The notes beneath the pieces were generated by a model. That model made no database searches. It saw only the letters and a list, made by a program, of their open reading frames with translations, and was not told where the DNA came from. Shown piece after piece: positions 24,305 to 31,360 of a stretch of 64,000 nt of DNA. Made by a program: the position numbers and the translations under genes. Position 1 is the stretch's first letter. Each line of letters opens with the position of its first letter. This DNA comes from CAVWSM01 sp963799425 (GTDB lineage: Bacteria; Actinomycetota; Actinomycetes; Jiangellales; Jiangellaceae): contig CAWCXA010000019.1 of assembly GCA_963799425.1 (NCBI GenBank), positions 62,001-126,000 on the forward strand, read 5' to 3'.

Positions 24305-24447
24305 GGGCGCCCCTGCGCCAATCCCTGGTTGGCAGAGGGCGGCCCTGCGCCAATCCCGCTTAGCAGAGGGCGGCCCTGCGCCAATAGGTTCGCCAGAGGG
24401 CGCCCCTGAGCCAATCCCGGGTTGGCAGAGGGCGGCCCTGCGCCAAT
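24303..24447. repeat. Tandem array of five hairpin units between convergent genes
   Basis: A 20-bp core, GAGGGCG(G/C)CCCTG(C/A)GCCAAT, recurs at 24303, 24335, 24366, 24396 and 24428, giving units of 30-32 bp. The full unit TTGGCAGAGGGC-G-GCCCTGCGCCAA is an imperfect inverted repeat (10 of 12 pairs), so the array is a string of small hairpins. The first core begins in the TGA of the DUF4097 gene, and the array ends about 50 bp before the gatB stop. Spacers are 10-12 bp and related, so this is not CRISPR. Confidence 0.85.
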
Positions 24448-24498
24448 CAGGTTGATGCGCGGGACTTCCGTCAGGCCGCGCGTCGGGCGTCGGCCTCG

Positions 24499-26019
24499 TT
24501 AACCCGGGGCAAGCCGCTCGAGGATCAGCTCGCGAACGCGACCGGCGTCGGCCTGCCCGCGCATCTCCTGCATGACAGCACCAATGAGGGCTCCGGCCGC
24601 ATTGAGCTTGCCGTCGCGGATCTTGGCGGCGACACCGGGATTGGCCTCAATGGCGCGATCGACAGCGGCACCGAGTGCGGCATCGTCGGACACGACGGCC
24701 AGGCCATGCTTTTCCACGACGTCGTCTGGCGAGCCCTCGCCGTCGAGCACCCCCTCGACGACCTGCCGGGCGAGCTTGTCGTTGAGCCGGCCCTCGGCGA
24801 CCAGCTCCTCGACCCGGGCGACCTGCTCCGCCGTGATGCCGACGGCGTCAAGCTCGGCGCCCGTCTCGTTGGCGCGCCGGGCGGCCTCACCGAGCCACCA
24901 CTTCTTGGCACCGCCGGGCGATGAGCCGGCCGCCACCGTTGCTTCGACAAGAGGGAGCGCCCCAGCGTTGACGACGTCACGCATCTCAAGGTCGCTAAAC
25001 GCCCATTCCCCCTGCAGCCGTCGCCGGCGCTCGCTGGGCTTTTCGGGCAGGGTGGTCCCCAGCTCCGCGACCCACTCATGCGCCGGCGCGATCGGGACCA
25101 GGTCAGGCTCCGGGAAATAGCGGTAGTCCTCAGCCTGCTCCTTGCTGCGCCCCGGTGTCGTGACGCCCGTGTCCTCGTGCCAGTGCCGCGTCTCCTGATG
25201 AACCCGACCACCGGACGAGAGCAACGCCGCCTGGCGCTGGATCTCGTGGCGCAGGGCACGCTCCACCGACCGCAGCGAGTTGACGTTCTTGGTCTCGGTG
25301 CGGAGCCCGTACGGCGCATCGGCTGACGGACGGAGAGACACGTTGGCGTCACATCGCAGGGACCCCTGTTCCATGCGTACGTCGGACACGCCCAGCGCGC
25401 GGATAAGCTCGCGGAGCTCCGACACATAGGCGCGGGCAACCTCTGGTGCCAGTGCCCCCGTGCCTTCGATGGGCTTGGTGACGATCTCGATGAGCGGGAT
25501 GCCGGCGCGGTTGTAGTCGACGAGCGAGTAGTCGGCACCGTGGATGCGGCCGGTCGCGCCTCCCACGTGCAGCGTCTTGCCCGTGTCTTCCTCCATGTGC
25601 GCGCGCTCGATGTCGATGCGAAACGTACGCGGTCCGTCGGGCGTATCAACCTCGACGTCGAGGAAGCCGTTGTAGGCGATCGGCTCGTCGTACTGGGAGA
25701 TCTGGAAGTCCTTCGGCATGTCGGGGTAGAAGTAGTTCTTCCGCGCGAACCTGCACCACGGCGCAATCTCGCAGTTGAGCGCGAGCCCGATGCGGATTGC
25801 CGCCTCGACCGCCTTCTCGTTGATCACCGGGAGCGAGCCGGGCAACCCGAGACAGGTCGGGCAGACCTGGCTGTTGGGCTCGGCGCCAAAGGTTGTCGGG
25901 CAGCCGCAGAAGATCTTGGTCACGGTGGACAGCTCGACGTGGACTTCGAGACCGAGGACCGGGTCGAATGCCGTCACCGCGTCGTCATACGCCAGCAGGT
26001 CAGAGACCGTCGTGCTCAC
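24499..26019 (-). CDS. gatB: Asp-tRNA(Asn)/Glu-tRNA(Gln) amidotransferase subunit B
   Basis: 506 aa. Binds misacylated tRNA and phosphorylates the Glu/Asp side chain before amidation. N-terminal catalytic cradle: VLGLEVHVELSTVTKIFCGC with the Zn cysteines CGC and CPTC; then FARKNYFYPDMPKDFQISQY and RCDANVSLRP. The C-terminal helical and YqeY-like domain (GKLNAAGALIGAVMQEMRG) contacts the tRNA. The GTG at 26019 overlaps the stop of the small membrane-protein gene. Last gene of gatC-gatA-small gene-gatB. Confidence 0.97.
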   Translation of the reverse strand: MSTTVSDLLAYDDAVTAFDPVLGLEVHVELSTVTKIFCGCPTTFGAEPNSQVCPTCLGLPGSLPVINEKAVEAAIRIGLALNCEIAPWCRFARKNYFYPDMPKDFQISQYDEPIAYNGFLDVEVDTPDGPRTFRIDIERAHMEEDTGKTLHVGGATGRIHGADYSLVDYNRAGIPLIEIVTKPIEGTGALAPEVARAYVSELRELIRALGVSDVRMEQGSLRCDANVSLRPSADAPYGLRTETKNVNSLRSVERALRHEIQRQAALLSSGGRVHQETRHWHEDTGVTTPGRSKEQAEDYRYFPEPDLVPIAPAHEWVAELGTTLPEKPSERRRRLQGEWAFSDLEMRDVVNAGALPLVEATVAAGSSPGGAKKWWLGEAARRANETGAELDAVGITAEQVARVEELVAEGRLNDKLARQVVEGVLDGEGSPDDVVEKHGLAVVSDDAALGAAVDRAIEANPGVAAKIRDGKLNAAGALIGAVMQEMRGQADAGRVRELILERLAPG

Positions 26020-26240
26020 AGCGGCGCCTCCTCGACCGCCTGGTCGGCGTCGCCACCCTGCTCGCGCAGCTCACGCACGAGGATGAGCACCGCAGTCACG
26101 ATGGCGAGCCCGTTGATCGCCGCGTCGAAGAGCCGCAGGCTGTCGCCGTCCTGCCGTGCCTTACGGGCCTGCCGGACCACGGTCGTGATGGCCAACGCCC
26201 GCGTTGCGACGCGAGTTAGTTGGCGAGTCTTGGGGTTCAC
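26016..26240 (-). CDS. Small single-helix membrane protein coupled between gatA and gatB
   Basis: 74 aa. Start GTG 26240 overlaps the gatA stop and its TGA overlaps the gatB start; both overlaps are 4 nt (GTGA). The N-terminal half is strongly basic (MNPKTRQLTRVATRALAITTVVRQ shows Lys/Arg spacing), then one hydrophobic helix INGLAIVTAVLILV and an acidic tail (QGGDADQAVEEAPL). I do not recognise a family. The tight coupling means it is made with the amidotransferase; it could tether or modulate the complex at the membrane, which is speculation. Confidence 0.75.
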   Translation of the reverse strand: MNPKTRQLTRVATRALAITTVVRQARKARQDGDSLRLFDAAINGLAIVTAVLILVRELREQGGDADQAVEEAPL

Positions 26241-27745
26241 CTGGTGACCTCCAGCTCAGGAGCCTTGGCGAGGAGCGGACCGCCCCACTGTTGGACTAGT
26301 GCCGACTCGACCGCAGCGCCTACCCGATAAAGCCGGTCGTCATGCATGACCGGGGCCATCACGTGCAGCCCGACCGGCAGGCCGTCCTCGGGAGCGAGCC
26401 CGCACGGAAAGGACGCCGCAGCGTTGCCGGCAAGGTTGGACGGGATGGTGCACAGGTCGTTCTTGTACATCGCGAGCGGGTCGTCGACCTTCTCGCCGAT
26501 CTTGAACGCCGTCGTCGGAGTCGTCGGCGACACGAGCACGTCGACCTGCTCGAAGGCGCGCTCGAAGTCACGGGAGATGAGCGTGCGGACCTTCTGCGCC
26601 TGGCCGTAGTAGGCGTCGTAGTAGCCGCTGGACAACGCATAGGTGCCGAGGATGATGCGTCGCTTGACCTCGGCGCCGAAGCCTGCACCTCGGGTGAGGC
26701 TCATGACTTCTTCGGCACTGTGCTCGCCGTCGTCACCGACCCGCAGCCCGTAACGCATCCCGTCGAAGCGTGCCAGGTTGCTCGAGGCCTCGCTCGGTGC
26801 GATGAGGTAGTAGGCGGGCAGCGCGTAGACGAAGTGCGGGCAGGAAACCTCGACGACCTCGGCCCCCAGCGACGCGAGCAGCTCCACCGCCTCGTGGAAT
26901 CGCTGCTCCACGCCGGCCTGGTAGCCCTCGCCTCCGAGCTCCTTGACGACGCCGACGCGCAAGCCCCGGATGTCACCAGCCCGTGCCGCCTCCACAACCA
27001 GTGGAACCGGCTGGTCGATGCTCGTCGCGTCGAGCGGGTCATGGCCTCCGATCACGCTATGGAGGAGAGCTGCGTCGAGTACGGTCCGCGCGCAGGGCCC
27101 GCCCTGGTCGAGGCTCGAGCTGAACGCCACGAGGCCGTAGCGGCTCACCCCGCCATAGGTGGGCTTGACGCCGACCGTGCCTGTGACGGCGGCCGGCTGC
27201 CGGATCGACCCACCGGTGTCGGTGCCGATCGCGAGCGGGGCCTCGTAGGCCGCCAGCGACGCGCTCGACCCGCCACCTGAGCCGCCAGGGACGCGTTGCA
27301 GGTCCCACGGGTTGCCGGTCGGGCCGTAGGCCGAGTTTTCCGTCGAGGAACCCATCGCGAACTCGTCCATGTTGGTCTTGCCGAGGATCACGACGCCGGC
27401 CGCCTTGAGTCGACGCGTCACCGTGGCGTCGTACGGCGGAATCCAGCCCTCGAGGATCTTGGAGCCGACTGTCGTGGGCACACCCTTGGTCACGAACACG
27501 TCCTTGAGCGCGAGTGGCACGCCGGCAAGCGGACCGAGCTCGTCGCCCGCAGCGCGCCGCTCGTCGACACCGCGAGCGGCGGCTAACGCGCCCTCGCGGT
27601 CGACGTGCAGGAAGGCGTGGACGGACGCGTCGACGGCCGCGATGCGATCGAGGTGCGCCTGCGTGACCTCGACGGCGCTCGCATCGCCCTTGGCGACGAG
27701 CCCCGCGAGATCGGCTGCGGTCATGCGTGTGAGGTCGGTGCTCAT
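26237..27745 (-). CDS. gatA: Asp-tRNA(Asn)/Glu-tRNA(Gln) amidotransferase subunit A
   Basis: 502 aa amidase-signature enzyme releasing ammonia from glutamine for GatB. The Ser-cisSer-Lys triad is complete: Lys81 in PLALKDVF, Ser156 in RVPGGSGGGSSAS and Ser180 in GTDTGGSIRQPA. Start ATG 27745 overlaps the gatC stop (ATGA). Its presence with gatB and gatC implies indirect Gln-tRNA and/or Asn-tRNA formation. Confidence 0.98.
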   Translation of the reverse strand: MSTDLTRMTAADLAGLVAKGDASAVEVTQAHLDRIAAVDASVHAFLHVDREGALAAARGVDERRAAGDELGPLAGVPLALKDVFVTKGVPTTVGSKILEGWIPPYDATVTRRLKAAGVVILGKTNMDEFAMGSSTENSAYGPTGNPWDLQRVPGGSGGGSSASLAAYEAPLAIGTDTGGSIRQPAAVTGTVGVKPTYGGVSRYGLVAFSSSLDQGGPCARTVLDAALLHSVIGGHDPLDATSIDQPVPLVVEAARAGDIRGLRVGVVKELGGEGYQAGVEQRFHEAVELLASLGAEVVEVSCPHFVYALPAYYLIAPSEASSNLARFDGMRYGLRVGDDGEHSAEEVMSLTRGAGFGAEVKRRIILGTYALSSGYYDAYYGQAQKVRTLISRDFERAFEQVDVLVSPTTPTTAFKIGEKVDDPLAMYKNDLCTIPSNLAGNAAASFPCGLAPEDGLPVGLHVMAPVMHDDRLYRVGAAVESALVQQWGGPLLAKAPELEVTR

Positions 27746-28035
27746 GCCTCCTCCCCCAGGATCCGCGGCACCTTGAACCGCTGCTGCTCAGCCGCGGGAG
27801 CGGCCGCCAGCGCCAGATCGGTGCCGAGGCACGGAGTTTCTTCGTCGGGGCGGAACACGTTGGTGAGTGGGAGCGCGTGCGACGTCGGAGGGATATCGGC
27901 TGCGGCAACCTGCGAGACCTGTGCGACCGCGCCGAGGATGACATCGAGCTGGCCGGCTAGGTGGTCGAGCTCGTCTGGCGCGAGGTCCAGTCGGGCGAGC
28001 CGAGCGAGGTTGGCGACCTCCTCGCGGGTGATCAT
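27742..28035 (-). CDS. gatC: Asp-tRNA(Asn)/Glu-tRNA(Gln) amidotransferase subunit C
   Basis: 97 aa, ATG 28035. Helical scaffold binding GatA and GatB: TREEVANLARLARLDLAPDE at the N-terminus and the C-terminal RPDEETPCL ... QQRFKVPRIL wrapping segment, both hallmarks of GatC. First gene of the amidotransferase operon; divergent from the sensor kinase gene across about 170 bp. Confidence 0.96.
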   Translation of the reverse strand: MITREEVANLARLARLDLAPDELDHLAGQLDVILGAVAQVSQVAAADIPPTSHALPLTNVFRPDEETPCLGTDLALAAAPAAEQQRFKVPRILGEEA

Positions 28036-28129
28036 GGGCACCTGCTGCTTCGTCGGCGATGTGAACGCCGCCCATCCTACGGTCGGGCCGCGACACGACA
28101 GACTTGGTATTACGGCGGCGAGCGACCGT

Positions 28130-28149
28130 CCTACGGTTAACCCTACGGT
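28130..28149. promoter_or_regulatory. Direct repeats CCTACGGT in the gatC/sensor-kinase divide
   Basis: CCTACGGT occurs at 28130-28137 and 28142-28149 (12-bp phase), with a third copy at 28076-28083. Direct repeats about one helical turn apart are typical of response-regulator sites. The location, 56 bp upstream of the kinase start, suits autoregulation by the adjacent NarL-type regulator. Confidence 0.35.
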
Positions 28150-28204
28150 GGAGACGCCAGCGCTCCGGATGTCCCGGAGGGCCCGACTCCAGCACATTCG
28201 AGGT

Positions 28205-29500
28205 ATGACCCAACAGATGTACGCGCCCGCACCTGACGCCACCCCGGCCGTCCGCAACATCGGCTGGCTTTCTCGCATGTGGCGCGAGACGGGCTATCTG
28301 CTCACCGGCTTCCCGCTCGCCATTGCCTCGTTCAACATCCTGCTCACCGGGCTTGCGCTGTCGGTCAGCCTGCTCATCGTCTGGATCGGCTTGCCCATCG
28401 CGGTGGGCACCCTTGCGGTGGCGCGAATGTTCGCCACCATCGAGAGGTCGCGGCTGCGCTCACTCGGCATGGACTTACCCAGGGCCTACTACCGCCGGGT
28501 CCAGCAGGGCTGGCGCGGCTGGCTGGGCACTCTCCGCGACCCGCAGTCCTGGCTCGACACGCTCCACGGACTGCTCATCTTCCCCATCGCGATCTTCACG
28601 TTCGTCGTGACAGTCACCTGGTGGGCCGGCGCGGCGGGCGGTCTGACGTACTGGTTCTGGAGCCAATGGCTGCCCGAGGACGACGCCGACAGCGAGACGC
28701 TGGCGGAGCTGCTCAACTGGGGCATCTCCGACAGCGCCCTCAACGCGATCATCGGTGCCGCCCTTCTGGTGACCCTGCCATTCGTGATCCATGCGATGAC
28801 CGCTCTGCAGGCTGGCTTCGGGCGGATCCACCTCGGCAACGAGCACATGCGCGAGCTCCAGGAACGTGTCGACACGCTGACCGCCAGCCGCGCCGCCGTC
28901 GTCGAGGCCGAGGCATCCTCCTTGCGCAAGCTGGAGCGCGACATCCACGACGGACCTCAGCAACGGCTGGTCCGGCTCGGCATGGACCTGTCTATCGTCG
29001 AGCGCCGCCTCGAAGACAACCCGGACAAGGCGCGAGACCTGCTGGCCGAGGCGCGTACGCAGACCGCCGAGGCGCTGGCCGAGCTGCGCGCGCTCTCGCG
29101 GGGCATCGCTCCACCCATCCTCACCGACCGCGGGCTGCGTCCGGCTCTTGCTGCGGTAGCGGCCCGCAGCATCGTCCGGGCCGATCTCGATGTCGGGCTG
29201 CCCGAGGGCGAGCGGCTACCGGCCAGCCTGGAGAACGCCGCCTACTTCGTCGTCTCCGAGGCGCTCGCCAACGTTGCCAAGCACAGTACGGCGGAGCACG
29301 TGCATATCCGGGTCACGCGAGATGGCAACATGCTCCACGTGGAGGTCGAGGACGACGGGCAGGGAGGCGCCCACCCCGCCAAGGGCCACGGGCTTGCCGG
29401 CTTGGTCGACCGCGTCGAGGGCGTCGACGGCGCGATGACCGTGACCAGCCCCGAGGGTGGGCCAACCATCGTGCGCGCCGACATCCCGCTCACCGCCTGA
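28205..29500 (+). CDS. Membrane sensor histidine kinase (HisKA_3 type)
   Basis: 431 aa from ATG 28205; the same frame is open far upstream but only the part from here is coding. Hydrophobic segments at about 33-75, 122-150 and 178-200 form a four-helix membrane sensor of the putative sensor family. A linker helix leads to the dimerisation and phosphoacceptor box LRKLERDIHDGPQQRL with His248. The HATPase domain follows (SEALANVAKHSTAEHV N-box, EDDGQGGAHPAKGHGLAGL G-boxes). Partner of the response regulator 22 bp downstream. Ligand unknown; the small extracytoplasmic loops suggest intramembrane sensing. Confidence 0.9.
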   Translation: MTQQMYAPAPDATPAVRNIGWLSRMWRETGYLLTGFPLAIASFNILLTGLALSVSLLIVWIGLPIAVGTLAVARMFATIERSRLRSLGMDLPRAYYRRVQQGWRGWLGTLRDPQSWLDTLHGLLIFPIAIFTFVVTVTWWAGAAGGLTYWFWSQWLPEDDADSETLAELLNWGISDSALNAIIGAALLVTLPFVIHAMTALQAGFGRIHLGNEHMRELQERVDTLTASRAAVVEAEASSLRKLERDIHDGPQQRLVRLGMDLSIVERRLEDNPDKARDLLAEARTQTAEALAELRALSRGIAPPILTDRGLRPALAAVAARSIVRADLDVGLPEGERLPASLENAAYFVVSEALANVAKHSTAEHVHIRVTRDGNMLHVEVEDDGQGGAHPAKGHGLAGLVDRVEGVDGAMTVTSPEGGPTIVRADIPLTA

Positions 29501-29522
29501 TGACGTCGTCGAGGAGGGCTTC

Positions 29523-30173
29523 GTGCGCGTAGTCCTTGCCGAGGACTCGATGCTGCTCCGCGAGGGTCTCATCCGTCTCATCGAAGAGGCGGGCCACCAG
29601 GTCGTAGCCGCCGTGGCCGACGCACCGTCGTTGCTCTGGGCGGTCGACGAACACTCCCCCGACGTCGCTGTCGTCGACGTACGGATGCCACCGACCTTCA
29701 CCGACGACGGACTCCGCGCCGCAGTCGAGGCCCGGGCCAAGCACCCAGCCCTCGCGGTGCTGGTGCTTTCGCAGTACGTGGAGGAGTCGTACGCGGATGA
29801 CCTGCTGGCCGACGGTCGCGGCGGTGTCGGCTATCTCCTCAAGGACCGCGTGCAAGACCTGGACGCGCTCACCGACGCGCTCACCTCGGTGGCGTCTGGG
29901 GGAACCGTCCTCGACCCCGAGGTCGTCGCCCAGCTGCTTGTCCGCCGTCGCGCCAGCGACCCCATCGACATGCTGACTCCGCGGGAGCGCGAGGTGCTCG
30001 AGCTGATGGCGCAGGGTCGATCCAACTCAGCCATCGCCGCGAGCCTCGTCGTCAGCGACGGCGCGGTCGAGAAGCACGTCTCCAACATCTTCTCCAAGCT
30101 CGGCCTGCTTCCGGCCGACGAGGACCACCGTCGGGTGCTCGCCGTGCTTGCCTGGCTCCGTGGCAGCTCCTGA
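29523..30173 (+). CDS. NarL/LuxR-family response regulator
   Basis: 216 aa, GTG 29523 preceded by GAGGAGG. Receiver domain with the acidic pair E7-D8 in VLAEDSM, phosphoacceptor Asp52 in VVDVRMPP, and Lys in YLLKDR. The C-terminal LuxR helix-turn-helix reads LTPREREVLELMAQGRSN ... VEKHVSNIFSKLGL. Cognate of the upstream sensor kinase. Candidate sites are the CCTACGGT direct repeats before the kinase gene. Confidence 0.93.
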   Translation: MRVVLAEDSMLLREGLIRLIEEAGHQVVAAVADAPSLLWAVDEHSPDVAVVDVRMPPTFTDDGLRAAVEARAKHPALAVLVLSQYVEESYADDLLADGRGGVGYLLKDRVQDLDALTDALTSVASGGTVLDPEVVAQLLVRRRASDPIDMLTPREREVLELMAQGRSNSAIAASLVVSDGAVEKHVSNIFSKLGLLPADEDHRRVLAVLAWLRGSS

Positions 30174-30232
30174 GGACCTGCTCGACCCCCATTGACACGG
30201 CCGCGTAACACGCACACGGCAGGATGGGCGTT

Positions 30233-31285
30233 GTGTCGTATCTCCTTCGGGTCGTCGTCCCCGACCGCCCCGGTGCACTTGGTGCGATCGCGACTGCCCT
30301 GGGCCAGGCTGACGCCGACATCCACGCGGTCGACGTGGTCGAGCACCTCGACGACGGCACAGCCGTCGACGACTTCGTCGTGGCCTTGCCGCCCGGGCGG
30401 ATGCCCGACGGCCTGGTGAGTGCCTGCCACCAGGTCGAGGGCGTACGGGTCGAGTACGTCGGCCACTATCTGGCCGGCGACGGTCTGCACCGCGACCTCG
30501 AGGCCGTCGAGGCGCTGACCGACCAGCCGGACCAGGCCGAGCGCACATTGGTCAAGGTTGCCCCCGAGGTCTTCCACGCCGACTGGGCGCTCGTCGTCCG
30601 CCGGGCACACGGCGTGCTCGAGATCGTGCACGCCGGACCGGGCAGCCCAAGCGCGGACGGGTTCGCCGCCCCCTGGCTGCCCATCGCCCGAGCGACGGCG
30701 CTCGACACCGCCGCTGAGTGGGCACCTGAGGCTTGGCGGGACTCCTCGGTCGCTGCGGCGCCCCTCGGACACCGTGACCGCGCCATCGTGGTTGGGCGCA
30801 ACGGCGGGCCGGACATGCTCGCCTCCGAGGTCGCGCGACTGGGGCATCTGGCGATCCTCGCTGTCTCGGTGCAGACGTCCGCGGAGCCGTCCGAGGGCAC
30901 CGAGCTCGTCGAGCACCTCGACCACCTGGTGCTCACCGTGCGCGACATCGAGCGCACGGTCGCGTTCTACCGTGACGTACTCGGCATGCGCGCGGTGACG
31001 TATGGCAGCGATCGCCGCTCACTGCTCTTCGGCCGACAGAAGTTCAACCTGCACGAGGCCGGGAGCGAGATCGAGCCACATGCTCAGGCGGCGATGCCGG
31101 GATCTGCCGACATCTGTCTCATCGCATCCGTGCCAATCGATGCAGTGGTCGAGCGGCTTGCAGCGCGCGACGTACCTGTGGTGGAAGGCCCGGTGCCCCG
31201 TACCGGCACGCTCGGCCCGATCACCTCGGTCTACTTCCGCGACCCCGACGGCAACCTCATCGAGGTGTCCAGCTACGGCCGCTGA
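30233..31285 (+). CDS. ACT-domain protein fused to a C-terminal VOC domain
   Basis: 350 aa from GTG 30233 (AGGA 9 nt upstream); an ATG at 30224 is possible. Residues 1-80 are an ACT domain (LLRVVVPDRPGALGAIATAL). Residues about 85-225 match the uncharacterised middle part of the ACT protein that sits between gatCAB and ligA in actinobacteria (Rv3013 in M. tuberculosis). Residues about 232-350 are a VOC domain: LDHLVLTVRDIERTVAFYRD, LLFGRQKFNLHEAG, VYFRDPDGNLIEVSSY, with His, His and Glu at metal-ligand positions. The ACT part may sense an amino acid. The enzymatic extension is unusual. Confidence 0.8.
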   Translation: MSYLLRVVVPDRPGALGAIATALGQADADIHAVDVVEHLDDGTAVDDFVVALPPGRMPDGLVSACHQVEGVRVEYVGHYLAGDGLHRDLEAVEALTDQPDQAERTLVKVAPEVFHADWALVVRRAHGVLEIVHAGPGSPSADGFAAPWLPIARATALDTAAEWAPEAWRDSSVAAAPLGHRDRAIVVGRNGGPDMLASEVARLGHLAILAVSVQTSAEPSEGTELVEHLDHLVLTVRDIERTVAFYRDVLGMRAVTYGSDRRSLLFGRQKFNLHEAGSEIEPHAQAAMPGSADICLIASVPIDAVVERLAARDVPVVEGPVPRTGTLGPITSVYFRDPDGNLIEVSSYGR

Positions 31286-31310
31286 ACGTCGTCGGCTCCG
31301 ACAAGTGGAC

Positions 31311-31350
31311 ATCCGACAACGGCGGCGCCATGACGGTCCCGATGTCGGAT
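31311..31350. terminator. Palindromic repeat family B, copy 2, between convergent genes
   Basis: ATCCGACA (31311-31318) and TGTCGGAT (31343-31350) bound a 40-bp element whose sequence agrees with the reverse complement of the 19729-19768 element at 34 of 40 positions. It lies between the stop codons of the convergent ACT-VOC gene and ligA, so a bidirectional terminator role is likely, although no T-run follows. Confidence 0.7.
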
Positions 31351-31360
31351 CCTTGCGACC

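Noticed and set aside
24303..24447. CRISPR array
   Set aside because: Repeats are only 20 bp, the spacers 10-12 bp and related to each other, and there is no cas gene.
27605..28204. N-terminal extension of the sensor kinase frame
   Set aside because: It overlaps gatC and the start of gatA on the opposite strand and is Ala/Arg/Ser-rich; conserved kinase sequence begins at 28205.
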